Notes under the pieces: generated by a model | Told to the model about the DNA's origin: nothing | Databases searched by the model: none | What the model saw: only the letters and a program-made list of their open reading frames with translations | Shown: positions 10,633 through 19,515 of the stretch, piece after piece | Numbering within the stretch: position 1 is the stretch's first letter | How the letters are laid out: each line of letters opens with the position of its first letter | Position numbers and translations under genes: made by a program | Assembly (NCBI GenBank): GCA_963720675.1 | Contig: CAVRGH010000010.1 | Coordinates: 1,178,001-1,242,000 of the forward strand | Origin: JALHSW01 sp963720675 | GTDB lineage: Bacteria > Actinomycetota > Acidimicrobiia > IMCC26256 > PALSA-555 | Direction: 5' to 3' | DNA length: 64,000 bases

Positions 10633-11607
10633 TCAGGCCTCGATGAAGTCGTAGACGTGGCGCCAGTAGTCCTCGACGACGTCGCCCGTCTCGAAACGCG
10701 GGTTGTGGCCACCGCCCTGGAGCAGTATCAGGTCGGCTCCGCTCTTCCCGTAGTCGCGCGCCAGCGCCTCGGCGTCACCTTCGACCGGTACGAAGTCGCC
10801 CGGTCCCGGCAGCACGAGCCCGCGGACGCGCGCGACCGATGGGTCGAAGTACGGCAGACCGTCGTACATGCGCAGGAAGAATCCAGTCGGGTACCGGTCG
10901 GGCTGCGTCTCTGCCAGCCATTCCGCGACCGCCGGCGGCGACGGTGCCGTGAACTGGCCGTAGTAGGGGCCGTCGGTGACCAGGTAGCCGTCCGCGAATC
11001 CCTCGAGGTAGGCGCGGAAGTCGTCGGAGAGCAGGATCGACTGCGCGAGCTCCGACATCCCGGTGTAGAGGATGGTCGTGACCACGACCGATCGCACGAG
11101 GCGGTCGTCGGCGGCGAGCTGGGTGGCGATCCCGCCGCCGACGGACTCGACGACGAGGTCGAGACCGACGGAGACGTCGCGGAGCTGCTGGAGGTGCGCG
11201 AGTGCGACGCGCATCGGCTCCACCTGGTCGAGCGGCGTGACGAGCGCGCCGTCAGCAGGTCGGGTGCTGTCCCCGAATCCGAGGTAGTCGACCGCGAAGG
11301 AGTGGAGGCCGCGCGCGGCGTCCTGCGCGCCGGCGTCGTACCCCTCGACGGGGATGTTCCAGCTCGATCGAACCGTGACCGGGCCCGAGAGGTGCACGAC
11401 CGCCCGCCGGGGCGCCCGCAGCAACGCCCGGGCCGAGACGCTCTCGGTGACGGCCAGGACGTTGCCGCCGCCGACCGGGATTCGATGTTCGAGACGGTGC
11501 ACCCGGTCGAGGACGGCCGGGTCGGCCGCATCGGGATCGGCGAGCGCGGCGGCGACCTCGGGATCACCTGTCACCGCGTCGAGCGGGTCACTGGAGGCGT
11601 CACTCAC
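10633..11607 (-). CDS. Alpha/beta hydrolase
   Basis: A 324-residue alpha/beta hydrolase without the HSL-type HGGG motif. The expected nucleophile position reads LVVESVGGGIATQLA (Ser in ESVGG), the acid is probably in LPGPGDFVPVEGD, and the His is in LQGGGHNPRFETGD. The fold is clear but the substrate is not. GTG at 11607 (VSDASSDPLDAVTG) is preferred over the TTG at 11640, because the latter would translate the TGTCGAACA dyad. It is the first gene of a minus-strand operon divergent from the PaaK-like ligase. Confidence 0.78.
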   Translation of the reverse strand: MSDASSDPLDAVTGDPEVAAALADPDAADPAVLDRVHRLEHRIPVGGGNVLAVTESVSARALLRAPRRAVVHLSGPVTVRSSWNIPVEGYDAGAQDAARGLHSFAVDYLGFGDSTRPADGALVTPLDQVEPMRVALAHLQQLRDVSVGLDLVVESVGGGIATQLAADDRLVRSVVVTTILYTGMSELAQSILLSDDFRAYLEGFADGYLVTDGPYYGQFTAPSPPAVAEWLAETQPDRYPTGFFLRMYDGLPYFDPSVARVRGLVLPGPGDFVPVEGDAEALARDYGKSGADLILLQGGGHNPRFETGDVVEDYWRHVYDFIEA

Positions 11608-11627
11608 GGCTCGGAAGCGTAGGATGA

Positions 11628-11640
11628 TATTGTCGAACAA
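11628..11640. promoter_or_regulatory. ATTGT-N3-ACAAT dyad between divergent hydrolase and CoA ligase
   Basis: ATTGTCGAACAAT has perfect five-base arms around CGA, within the 88-base region between starts at 11607 and 11696. On the plus strand it begins TATTGT, which could also serve as a -10 box. Its core TGTCGAACA fits the TGTMGNACR motif seen at 3490, 16096, 19036 and 41517. Confidence 0.55.
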
Positions 11641-11695
11641 TCAAGGACGGGCCGTCGGTGCGGGCCCGGTCCGAGACGAGCGGGGGGCCGCCCGA

Positions 11696-13114
11696 ATGGA
11701 CGAGCGACGCGCGGCGTGGCTGTCGGTGATCGACGAGCACCGTCGCTCCCCGGATGGTCCCGACGACGACCAGTACTGGTGCCGCTCCCTCGACACCGCG
11801 TCGCGCGACGAGCTGCGGGCGATCCAGGACGCGAAGGTCGGACCGGCGGTCCGGTACGCCTACGACACCATCGGCCTCTACCGACGCAAGCTCGACGCGC
11901 TCGGCATCGCGCCGGACGCGATCCGGACGGTCGACGACCTGGCCGCGCTTCCCGTCACCACCAAGCACGACATGGCGACCGATTTGGAGTCGCATCCGCC
12001 CTGGGGTTCGTACACCGCGGTCGACGACGAGGTGTGGCTCGAACGTGGGTGGCAGGTCTTCCTCACCTCGGGCACGACCGGGAGTCCGCGGGCCTTCCGC
12101 TACACGGCCTTCGACCGGGAGATCTGGGCCTGGGCCGACGCGCGCGCGATGTACGCGATGGGCTTCCGACCCGATCGCGACGTCGCGCTGGTGGCGTTCG
12201 GGTACGGACCGCACGTCTGGCTCTGGGGCGTCCACTACGCGCTGAACCTGATGGGCATCCCCATCCTCACCGGTGGTGGACTCGACACGAGGATGCGAGC
12301 GCGCTTCATCGACCAGTACCGGCCGACGATCCTCGCGTGCACGCCGTCGTACGCCATGTTCCTGGCGGGCGTGATGACCGAGCTGGGGATCGACCCCGCA
12401 ACCTCATCGGTGCGGTACCTCTTCTGCGCCGGTGAGCCCGGCTTCGCGGTGCCGGCGACCCGGGCGCGGCTGGAGGCGGCATGGGATGCGGAGCTCCACG
12501 AGTTCTATGGGTGCACCGAGGCAGCACCGGCAGCCGGTGGGTACACGTGCGCTGCGGTGGCGGCCGACAAGGAAGGCCCCGTCAGCACGCACCTCATGGA
12601 GGACCTGCAGATCTGGGAGACGGTCGATCCCGACACCCTCGCACCGGTCCCGGCCGGTCAGCGGGGCCTCTCGGTGGTCACCAACCTCTGTTCGGAGTCC
12701 TCACCGCAGCTGCGGTTCCTCGTCGGTGACTACACCACGCTCACCGCCGAACGATGCTCGTGCGGTCGGACACACCAGCGTGCCGACGGTGGTTTCGTCG
12801 GTCGCGCCGACGACATGCTGAACGTGCGGGGGGTGACCCTGTTCCCCAGCGCCATCGAGGACGCGGTCCGCCGGGTGCGCCACGTCGGCTCGGAGTTCCA
12901 GATCGACATCAGCACCGAACGGAACCTCGACGTCCTCACCATCCGCGTCGAACCACGACCGGACCTGAGCGCGGACGAGCACGGTGATCTGGCCGGCCTC
13001 GTCGAGATGGAGATCGTCTCGCGCTGCGAGCTCCGACCCGTCGTGGAGGTAGTGGCTCCCGGGTCGCTCCCACCCACGGAGTTCAAGGCCAAGCGTGTCG
13101 TCGACCGCCGCTAG
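11696..13114 (+). CDS. Phenylacetate-CoA ligase (PaaK)-like adenylate-forming enzyme
   Basis: A 472-residue ANL enzyme of the PaaK branch. It shows the phosphate loop FLTSGTTGSPRAFRYT, the helix segment ELHEFYGCTEAAPAAGGYTC, a zinc-ribbon-like TAERCSCGRTHQRADGG and the hinge GRADDMLNVRGVTLFPSAIE. The terminal FKAKRVVDRR carries a Lys. It should activate an aryl or arylacetic acid as CoA thioester. The ATG at 11696 was chosen because PaaK-type sequence begins there and the upstream frame crosses the intergenic dyad. The downstream GntR gene may regulate it. The lack of phenylacetyl-CoA epoxidase genes in the window means the substrate may differ from phenylacetate. Confidence 0.83.
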   Translation: MDERRAAWLSVIDEHRRSPDGPDDDQYWCRSLDTASRDELRAIQDAKVGPAVRYAYDTIGLYRRKLDALGIAPDAIRTVDDLAALPVTTKHDMATDLESHPPWGSYTAVDDEVWLERGWQVFLTSGTTGSPRAFRYTAFDREIWAWADARAMYAMGFRPDRDVALVAFGYGPHVWLWGVHYALNLMGIPILTGGGLDTRMRARFIDQYRPTILACTPSYAMFLAGVMTELGIDPATSSVRYLFCAGEPGFAVPATRARLEAAWDAELHEFYGCTEAAPAAGGYTCAAVAADKEGPVSTHLMEDLQIWETVDPDTLAPVPAGQRGLSVVTNLCSESSPQLRFLVGDYTTLTAERCSCGRTHQRADGGFVGRADDMLNVRGVTLFPSAIEDAVRRVRHVGSEFQIDISTERNLDVLTIRVEPRPDLSADEHGDLAGLVEMEIVSRCELRPVVEVVAPGSLPPTEFKAKRVVDRR

Positions 13115-13153
13115 GGTTCCGGCAATCGAGCCGTCGGACGTTGGTGGGCCACG

Positions 13154-13834
13154 ATGACGACTGCGGAAGCCGAGGGACCGCGCCAGACGGCGGTCGAGTC
13201 GGTGATCGAAGCGATCACCGAAGGCGTGAAGGACGGTCGCTACGCACCCGGTCAGCGGCTCGTGGAAGCCGACCTCACCGCCGAGCTCGGGATCAGCCGG
13301 GGACCGCTCCGTGAGGCGATGGGTCGGCTCGCCGCCGAGGGCGTGCTCGAGCTGGAGCCGTACCGCGGCGCGATCGTACGGCGACTGGGACGTGAAGACG
13401 TCCGGGACCTGTTCAACATCCGAGAGGTGCTCGAGGGTGAGGCGGCGCGCCTGGCCGCGCTGCGCATCGACGACGACGACAACCGGGCCCGACTCGAGCA
13501 CGAGATCAGCATCATCGACGCATTCCGTGGGCGCAACGACACCATGGCGTACATGGACGAGAACGAGCGCTTCCACGAGCTCGTCGTCGAGCTCAGCGGA
13601 AGCCGGCTCCTCGCCCGGTTGATCCCCCAGCTGCAGGTGCACGCGTTCCGCCTCCTCTTCCGCCGCATGATCGTCGAAGACTCGGCGATGCCGAACTCGA
13701 TCGAGGAACACGCAGACGTCGCGGCGGCGATCCTCGCCGGCGACGCCAAGGTCGCCGAGCGAGCGATGCGCGTCCACGTGAGGCGCAGCGGAGAGCTCAG
13801 CATCCGGACCGCGGAGCAGTCCGCCTCGCCCTGA
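13154..13834 (+). CDS. GntR-family transcriptional regulator (FadR/FCD type)
   Basis: A 226-residue regulator. The N-terminal winged helix-turn-helix has APGQRLVEADLTAELGISRG followed by PLREAMGRLAAEGVLELEPY. The C-terminal FCD domain starts DLFNIREVLEGEAARLAA and carries metal/ligand histidines in NERFHELV, EEHADV and MRVHVRRS. FCD regulators sense small organic acids. It sits 39 bases downstream of the PaaK-like ligase and converges with a hydrolase, so its likely targets are the divergent promoters at 11.6 kb or neighbouring operons. Confidence 0.9.
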   Translation: MTTAEAEGPRQTAVESVIEAITEGVKDGRYAPGQRLVEADLTAELGISRGPLREAMGRLAAEGVLELEPYRGAIVRRLGREDVRDLFNIREVLEGEAARLAALRIDDDDNRARLEHEISIIDAFRGRNDTMAYMDENERFHELVVELSGSRLLARLIPQLQVHAFRLLFRRMIVEDSAMPNSIEEHADVAAAILAGDAKVAERAMRVHVRRSGELSIRTAEQSASP

Positions 13835-13837
13835 CGC

Positions 13838-14785
13838 TCACGCGTGCAAGGCCTCACGCAGTGCCCCGGCGGCCTCACCCATCGCGCGGCGGGCGATGTC
13901 GAGGTGGTCGTACATCGAGAAGAAGTTGTGGACGGTGCCCGACCAGCACTCGAAGCTGATCGCCACGCCGGCCGCTTCGAGCCGCTCGGCGTACGCCCGC
14001 TCCTCGTCGCGCAGGAAGTCGTACTCGCTGGCGAGGAGGTAGGCCGGAGCCACCCCCGACAGGTCGGGATGGCGAACGGGTGAGAGTCGCCAGTCGGTGC
14101 GGTCGACGCTCTCGGGTGCGTATGCATCCATCAGGCGGTCCACCATGTCACCGGGGATGAGACGGTCGTCGGCGAACTCGACCCGCGACGGGTACTTGTC
14201 CGCGAACTCGGTGCAGGGGCTCAGCAGGAGCTGGAAGCGCAGCGCCGGGGCACCGCCGTCCTTGGCGAGGAGCGCGCACACCGCGGCGTAGGTGCCGCCC
14301 GACGCATCACCACCGACCGCGAGGCGCCCCGAGTCGCCACCGAACGTCGCCGCGTTCGCCGCGACCCACTGGAGCGCGGCCCAGCAGTCGTCGAGCGGGG
14401 CGGGGAACGGGTGCTCGGGTGCGAGCCGGAACGCGACACTGACCACGATGCACGATGCCTCACGTGCCAGGAATCGACTCATCGGCTCTGCGGTCTGGAT
14501 GCTGCCGATGGTGAACCCGCCGCCGTGGAAGTAGACGAGCACCGGCATCGGGTCCGTCGTCGCGGTCGGCCGGTAGATGCGCACGGGCAGGTCGCCACCA
14601 GGGCCGTCGAGCACCCGGTCCTCCACGGAGTCCACGTCGAGCGCGGCTGCGTCCCACATCAGCGGTGCCGTTGCCTCGAAGCGCTCACGCATCTGATCGA
14701 AGGTCACCCCGTCGTCGAACATCCCTCCGCCGTCGATCGCGTCGAGGATGTTCACGAGCTCTGGATCCAGGTTGCGGGTGGTCAT
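13838..14785 (-). CDS. Alpha/beta hydrolase, HSL family
   Basis: A 315-residue esterase-like enzyme. The oxyanion motif is VYFHGGGFTIGS, the nucleophile motif is VGGDASGGTYAAV, in which the Ser of GDASGG is the predicted nucleophile, and the C-terminal His is in SGTVHNFFSMYDHL. ATG at 14785 (MTTRNLDPEL) has GAAGGGGAG upstream and is preferred over the upstream in-frame start. It lies 25 bases downstream of the M24 peptidase-like gene, so both are probably in one operon. This is one of several HSL-type hydrolases in the window and may hydrolyse amide or ester intermediates. Confidence 0.87.
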   Translation of the reverse strand: MTTRNLDPELVNILDAIDGGGMFDDGVTFDQMRERFEATAPLMWDAAALDVDSVEDRVLDGPGGDLPVRIYRPTATTDPMPVLVYFHGGGFTIGSIQTAEPMSRFLAREASCIVVSVAFRLAPEHPFPAPLDDCWAALQWVAANAATFGGDSGRLAVGGDASGGTYAAVCALLAKDGGAPALRFQLLLSPCTEFADKYPSRVEFADDRLIPGDMVDRLMDAYAPESVDRTDWRLSPVRHPDLSGVAPAYLLASEYDFLRDEERAYAERLEAAGVAISFECWSGTVHNFFSMYDHLDIARRAMGEAAGALREALHA

Positions 14786-14810
14786 CAGGTCTCCCCTTCT
14801 CAGGTCTGGG

Positions 14811-16020
14811 TCATTCGACTCGGTGCACACTTCCGTCGACGGCCACGCACAGCCGGTCGTCGTTCGATGTCAGGAACTCGACGCCGGCCTCGCCCACGAG
14901 CACGAGGTCCTCGGTGTGCAGCATCCCGGTGTCCGGTGCCATGTACGGGACGTCGACGCTCAACACCATCCCCGATTCGATGATGAACGGCGCGTAGATC
15001 GAACGGGGATGCGGGTTGTCGAAATGCTCGAGCCCGACCGAGTGCGGCGAGCAGATCTGGTAGTCCACGGCGCCCGCGGCACGAACGTGCCTCATCACCA
15101 TCGCCGCGAGCTCACGCGAGTCGAGCCCCGGTCGGATCTGCGGCCACGTGTCGTGCCAACCGGCCCGGAGCGCAGCGAACACCCTGCGCTGGGCCTCGGT
15201 CGGCTCGCCGAACACCACCGTGCGACCGATGTCGCCGAAGTAGTGGCGGTACCCGCCGAAACCGTCGAAGAACGCGGTGTCGCCGGGACGATGCTCGTGC
15301 ATCTCTGCACCGACGAGCGGACCGACGCCCGGACGGGCCACCGTTCCCGCCAGATAGAGGGGCTGGCCGCCGATCTGGGTCATGACGGCGAAGAACACCC
15401 GCTGGGCCTCGGCCCAGGAGGCACCGGCGGCGACCGCCTCCATGCTCGCGAGCTGCGCGACCTCGGTCTTGCGCGCCGCGCTGCGGATCAGGGCGACCTC
15501 GTCGGGGGTCTTCACCATCCGGATGGACCGCAGGAGGTCGAGGCCGGGGACGACCTCGACACCGGCCGCTCCGGCATCGCGCACCCGCTCACCGAACCAC
15601 GGGTCCTCGAAGCCGACGCGCGCATCGGCGAGACCGACTCTCTTCGAGGTACGCCGCCACCGCAGCGGTCGGATCGCACGGCTCGCCCGCGAGCTCGGGT
15701 GGATCGTCGATGAGCGCGCCGTCGACCAGGGCGCGCTCGTGCCGCAGCACCAGGGTCGACATCCCGTGGTACGGCCGCACCTCCTCGACCCACGCGTCGT
15801 CACGCGCCTGGGGGAACTCGGTGTCGACGTCGATGGTCAGCACCGCGGCTGGGCGCTCGTGGTCGCGGGGCACGAGCGCCGCTGACACCCCGGGGAACGA
15901 CCAACCGGCCTCGGTCTGCCAGTCGGTCAGGTAGTAGACGTTCAACGGGGTCGACGCGACCAGCGCGCCGAGACCGTGCTCGTCCATCACGCGATCCGCG
16001 CGGTCGCGGTTCAGCAGCAC
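14811..16020 (-). CDS. M24-family metallohydrolase (creatinase / Xaa-Pro aminopeptidase-like), frame break
   Basis: Pita-bread fold hydrolase. The N-terminal creatinase-like domain begins LLNRDRADRVMDEHGLGALV. The C-terminal metal-binding domain has an Asp in FFDGFGGYRHYFGDIGRT, a His in HSVGLEHFDNP, Glu in FIIESGMVLSVDVPY and Glu in HTEDLVLV, consistent with the family's five metal ligands. The frame breaks near 15640, after AAYLEE, and resumes at RVGLADARVGFED. GTG at 16020 is favoured because GGGGAGGGGGG lies just upstream; an ATG at 16083 would add a poorly conserved leader. Substrate (peptide, creatine-like or other C-N compound) is unclear. It is divergent from the bicupin genes. Confidence 0.83.
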
Positions 16021-16031
16021 GGACCCCCCTC

Positions 16032-16061
16032 CCCGGTGATGCCACGTCCCGGTGATGCCAC
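16032..16061. repeat. 14-base direct repeat (period 16)
   Basis: CCCGGTGATGCCAC occurs at 16032-16045 and again at 16048-16061, just upstream of the M24 gene start. It may be replication slippage or a pair of regulator sites on the leader side of the divergent promoter. Confidence 0.6.
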
Positions 16062-16093
16062 CGGCCCCTTGCCCGGGTGACACGTCCGACGAT

Positions 16094-16106
16094 ATTGTAG
16101 TACAAA
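16094..16106. promoter_or_regulatory. TTGTAGTACAA palindrome between divergent M24 and bicupin genes
   Basis: TTGTAGTACAA (16095-16105) is a perfect 11-base palindrome in GATATTGTAGTACAAAG. It shares GACGATATTGTAG with the site at 19036. A possible plus-strand promoter, TTGCCC (16069-16074), 18 bases, TATTGT (16093-16098), overlaps it. The core TGTAGTACA matches the five-site TGTMGNACR motif. Confidence 0.6.
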
Positions 16107-16189
16107 GTCACTCGGAGCCACCAGGCTCCGAGTCGCAGGATCCGAGTCGTGCCCAGGGCGGCGACACCGGGCGATGAAGAGGTCGAGCG

Positions 16190-17032
16190 ATGCAGGCAGT
16201 CCACAGCGCGGAGATCGAGGCGTACAAGTTCGCGAACCATCGCGAGGGTGACATCAAGTTCCAGCGGCTGCTCCAGGGTGATCCCGCCGCGCCGAACAAC
16301 TTCGAGTGGAGCATCGTGCGTGCCGGTGAGGACTACGAGACCCCGCGCCACCACCACAACTTCTCCCAGATCCACTACGTGCTCGAGGGCACGCACGAGT
16401 GGGCACCGGATCGCCTGCTCCCGACCGGGTCGGTCACGTACTTCCCCGAGGGGACCTTCTACGGTCCTCAGCACGGGCACGGGGCGCTGCTGCTCGGACT
16501 CCAGTACGGCGAGGCGAGCGGCGCAGGGTTCATGAGCTACGACCGGCTCGCCGAGGGGAACAAGCGCCTGGCGGAGAATCCGAACGGACGGTTCGAGGGC
16601 GGCACCTATCGCTACGTCGACGACGACGGCAAGGCGCACAACCAGGACGGCTACGAGGCCATCTGGCAGGAGATCAACGGGCGAGCGGTCGAGTACCCGG
16701 CGCCGCGCGTGCAGACACCGATCACGATGCTTCCCGAAGCGTTCGCATGGGTACCGGCAGCCGACCGGGCCGGGATCGCGCACAAGCACTGCGGCACGTT
16801 CAGCGAGCTCCGCACCACCATCGGGTTCACGCGGTACGACGCCGGCGCGACGTACCAGGTGTCTGACCTGCGCGCACCCGAGCTCCACTTCGTCCTCGAA
16901 GGGGCCCTGCGCTGTCGCAACGGCCTCTACGGGACGTGGACCGCGTTCGAGTTCGACCCCGGTGACGACGAGACGCTCGAAGCAGTCGAAGCCACGACGA
17001 CGTACGTCATCCGGCTTCCGACCTTCGACTGA
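16190..17032 (+). CDS. Bicupin protein
   Basis: A 280-residue protein with two cupin halves. The first has TPRHHHNFSQIHYVLEGTHEW (His-rich metal motif) and the second has IAHKHCGTFSELRTTIGF and APELHFVLEGALRCRNG. A conserved block GEASGAGFMSYDRLAEGNKRLAE and a segment YVDDDGKAHNQDGYEAIWQE connect the halves. It resembles gentisate-dioxygenase-like or other bicupin oxidases only in fold, and no specific activity can be assigned. ATG at 16190 follows GAAGAGGTCGAG. A close paralog follows 17 bases later, so the two are probably co-transcribed and may form hetero-oligomers. Confidence 0.78.
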   Translation: MQAVHSAEIEAYKFANHREGDIKFQRLLQGDPAAPNNFEWSIVRAGEDYETPRHHHNFSQIHYVLEGTHEWAPDRLLPTGSVTYFPEGTFYGPQHGHGALLLGLQYGEASGAGFMSYDRLAEGNKRLAENPNGRFEGGTYRYVDDDGKAHNQDGYEAIWQEINGRAVEYPAPRVQTPITMLPEAFAWVPAADRAGIAHKHCGTFSELRTTIGFTRYDAGATYQVSDLRAPELHFVLEGALRCRNGLYGTWTAFEFDPGDDETLEAVEATTTYVIRLPTFD

Positions 17033-17049
17033 AGACCAGGAGCCGCGAC

Positions 17050-17908
17050 ATGCAGACCATCCGAGCCATCGACGCCGATCCGCACTGCTTCTCCGACCAT
17101 CGAGGGAGCGGCATCAAGTTCCAACGGCTGTTGCGAGGTGATCCGGACTCGCCCGGCAACTTCGAGTGGAGCATCGTGCACTTCGGCGAGGAGTACACGA
17201 CGCCGCGCCACCATCACAACTTCTCCCAGATCCTCTACGTGCTCGAAGGCCTGCACGAGTGGTCCAACTCGGTATCCATGCCGGAAGGATCGGTGACGTA
17301 CTCGCCGGAGGGGACGTTCTACGGTCCCCAACAGGGCCACGGTTCGCTCGTGTTGACCCTCCAGTACGGCGAGGCGAGCGGGTCCGGCTTCATGAGCTAC
17401 GACCGGCTCACCGAGGGAAGCAAACGGCTGGCCGAGAGCTCGCGCGGATCATTCGACGACGGGACCTGGCGCTACGTCGACGATGACGGCAAGCAGCACA
17501 ACCAGGATGGCTACGAGGCAATCTGGGAAGAGATCCACGGCCGGCGGGTCGAGTACCCCGCCCCGCGCTACGAGACGCCGATCACCCTTCACCCCGACTC
17601 GTTCGCGTGGGTGGCGGCCCGAGACGGATCCCGGGCCCCGGAGCCCGGCATCAGCCACCGGCACCTTGGGACCTTCAGCGAGCGCCGAACGAGCATCGGC
17701 TTCACGCGCTATGACGCCGGAGCCACCCACCGAGTGCACGGTCTGCGCCGCGCCCGAGCTCCACTTCGTGGTCGACGGGACGCTCCGGGTCTCGGCCGGG
17801 CTCTATGGGAGCCGCAGCGCGTTCAAGTTCGATCCCGGCGACGACGAGATCCTCGAGGCCGTCGAGCCGACGGTCGTCTTCGCGATCGGACTGCCCGACC
17901 TCACCTGA
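17050..17908 (+). CDS. Bicupin protein, paralog of the upstream gene, frame break
   Basis: Tandem paralog of the preceding bicupin; the two share long stretches such as TPRHHHNFSQI, GEASGxGFMSYDRL and HNQDGYEAIW. The first metal motif HHHNFSQILYVLEG and the second ISHRHLGTFSERRTSIGF are both present. The frame breaks near 17745, after DAGATHRVHGL, and resumes with APELHFVVDGTLRVSAGLYG, ending with a TGA at 17906. With the break repaired the size is about 285 residues. It starts 17 bases after its neighbour's stop, and its end overlaps the convergent Rieske gene by eight bases. Function is probably related to a Rieske-mediated pathway but is unknown. Confidence 0.76.
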
Positions 17909-18953
17909 AAGCGAGGTCGCCCCAGTCCGCCTGGCGCGACCTCAGCGCCGCTACACGAGGAAGTCGCGTGCCGGGTTCGCGCGGGAATCCCCGGACGTAG
18001 CGCAGGAACCGGGTGAGCGCGCGGTCGGCCGGGAGCAGCAGGTCCTCACGGAAGTGGATGTTCGACATCACGCGATCGTCGTCCTTCAACAGCTGCTCAC
18101 CAAAGGCGAGCGCCATCGACATCGCCACCTCGGCCTGCTCGCGCTCCTCGTCGGTGCCGGTGCGCTTCGGGGTGGCGGCGAACTGGAAGTTCCGTGCCCA
18201 GCCGTTCGGGAGCGGCACCGCCGACGAGCCCATGAGCACGTCCATCCCGCCCATCTGTCCGGCGAGCATGATGGTGTTCGTCCCGAAGGTCGTGATGTGC
18301 TGATCCATCTCGCCCAGGTTCGGGTCGACGATGTGCGCGTCGTAGTCGATGGTGTGCTCGGTGATCTCGATCGCGTCCGGGTCGACATCGATCTCGAGGC
18401 CGTGCAGCGCCCGGAGGTGCTGGATGTCGCACGAGTTCGTGAGCAGCACCCACGGCTCGACGTCGTACTCGCGAATCGTCTCACGGGGACCGGGCTTGAA
18501 GTACAGCGCCTCGGTGTCGAAACCGTGGAACCGGGGGAACTCGGTCGGTGCGCCCTCGCCGTTGTAGGCCCAGATCACCCCGAACTGCTCGGCGCTCGGG
18601 AAGACGTAGAGCTGCGCGTCGTCGGGGATCGGCTCCGCCACCGGGACCTCCACGACGTGGCCGTCGGCGGCGTACTTCCAGTGGTGGAACGCGCACCGGA
18701 TGCAACCATCGACGACCTCGCCGATCGAGAGGTCCGCACCCAGGTGGCGGCAGTAGGCGCTCATCACGACCGGAGCGCCGTCGTCGGACCGGAGCACGAC
18801 CACTCGTCCGCTCAGGAAGTCGGCTCCGACGAGCCGGTCGCCGACGAGCTCCTCCGAGAGGCAGACCGGGTACCAACCCACGTGGTAGCCGTCGGGGCCC
18901 TGGGGCACGAACGGCCGTCCGCGGCGCTGGGTCGGGTTCTGGGTGGCGGTCAT
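17901..18953 (-). CDS. Rieske non-haem iron oxygenase alpha subunit (KshA-like)
   Basis: A 350-residue oxygenase component. The N-terminal Rieske [2Fe-2S] domain reads AYCRHLGADLSIGEVVDG then CAFHHWKY, giving the CxH and CxxH ligand pairs. The catalytic domain has LTNSCDIQHLRALHGLE, where Asp and two His are the expected bridging residue and iron ligands. The architecture resembles 3-ketosteroid 9-alpha-hydroxylase (KshA) and related monooxygenases, but the substrate is not predictable. No ferredoxin or reductase gene is adjacent. ATG at 18953 has GAGGGAG upstream. It is divergent from the GlcG-like and oxidoreductase genes and has a TGTAGGACG site in the shared region. Confidence 0.88.
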   Translation of the reverse strand: MTATQNPTQRRGRPFVPQGPDGYHVGWYPVCLSEELVGDRLVGADFLSGRVVVLRSDDGAPVVMSAYCRHLGADLSIGEVVDGCIRCAFHHWKYAADGHVVEVPVAEPIPDDAQLYVFPSAEQFGVIWAYNGEGAPTEFPRFHGFDTEALYFKPGPRETIREYDVEPWVLLTNSCDIQHLRALHGLEIDVDPDAIEITEHTIDYDAHIVDPNLGEMDQHITTFGTNTIMLAGQMGGMDVLMGSSAVPLPNGWARNFQFAATPKRTGTDEEREQAEVAMSMALAFGEQLLKDDDRVMSNIHFREDLLLPADRALTRFLRYVRGFPREPGTRLPRVAALRSRQADWGDLAFR

Positions 18954-19033
18954 CGGGGCTCCCTCATGCGATCCTGGCTGCCGATCGGTCCCATCGACTG
19001 GCGGCGGGACTGGCGGCGGCTTTGCCAGACGAT

Positions 19034-19046
19034 ATTGTAGGACGTC
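19034..19046. promoter_or_regulatory. ATATTGTAGGACG site between divergent Rieske and GlcG-like genes
   Basis: GACGATATTGTAGGACG (19029-19044) repeats GACGATATTGTAG from 16088-16100, in another divergent intergenic region. Its core TGTAGGACG (19036-19044) fits the TGTMGNACR consensus, though the dyad is imperfect here. Confidence 0.5.
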
Positions 19047-19048
19047 CT

Positions 19049-19069
19049 CGCCCGGTGAGCCACCGGGCG
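19049..19069 (+). other. Hairpin in the GlcG-like gene leader
   Basis: CGCCCGGTG (19049-19057) and CACCGGGCG (19061-19069) form a perfect nine-base stem with an AGC loop, 26 bases before the GTG start at 19095. It would be transcribed in the leader. There is no U-run, so it is not a typical terminator; it may stabilise or regulate the messenger. Confidence 0.5.
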
Positions 19070-19094
19070 TCCGATCATCGCGGAGGCACATCAC

Positions 19095-19487
19095 GTGAGC
19101 AATGTCGACCTCACCACCGCTCAGGGGTTCGTTCGCAAGGCCGTCGAAGCGGCGCAAGCCCAGGACCTTCCCATCGCCGTGGTCGTCGTCGACGGCGGCG
19201 GGCACGTCGTGGCATCGGCGCGCATGGACGGCGCGAGCTTCCTGATGATCGACGTCGCCAAGAAGAAGGCGACGTTCTCCGCGGCGATGGGCGCGCCGAC
19301 CCACATGATCGTGGAGATGGCCCAGGGCGACCAGGTGCTGGCGTTCGCCTTCAGCGGCGAGGCGCAGGTGGCGGCGCTGCCGGGAGGCCTGCCGATCATG
19401 GGAGCTGCCGGGCCCATCGGTGGCATCGGGGTGAGCGGCGGCCACTACTCGCAGGATCAAGCGATCGCCGAGGCCGCGGTCGCCTGA
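19095..19487 (+). CDS. GlcG/HbpS-family heme-binding-like protein
   Basis: A 130-residue DUF336-type protein, with the family pattern PIAVVVVDGGGHVVASARMDGA near the N-terminus and GGLPIMGAAGPIGGIGVSGG near the C-terminus. Such small proteins accompany catabolic oxidoreductases; some bind heme or B12-type cofactors, and others act in glycolate or propanediol metabolism. The GTG start at 19095 is preceded by CGGAGG. It lies 28 bases before the fused ferredoxin oxidoreductase gene, so it is probably co-transcribed and may serve as an accessory protein. Confidence 0.85.
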   Translation: MSNVDLTTAQGFVRKAVEAAQAQDLPIAVVVVDGGGHVVASARMDGASFLMIDVAKKKATFSAAMGAPTHMIVEMAQGDQVLAFAFSGEAQVAALPGGLPIMGAAGPIGGIGVSGGHYSQDQAIAEAAVA

Positions 19488-19515
19488 TCGCACGCGGCGA
19501 GCGCGACGGCGTGCA

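Noticed and set aside
16032..16061. CRISPR-like or mobile-element repeat
   Set aside because: Only two 14-base copies separated by two bases; no spacer pattern, no cas genes, no transposase and no target-site duplication.
19049..19069. Rho-independent terminator
   Set aside because: Perfect stem but no U-run follows, and it lies in a leader just before a start codon rather than after a gene.
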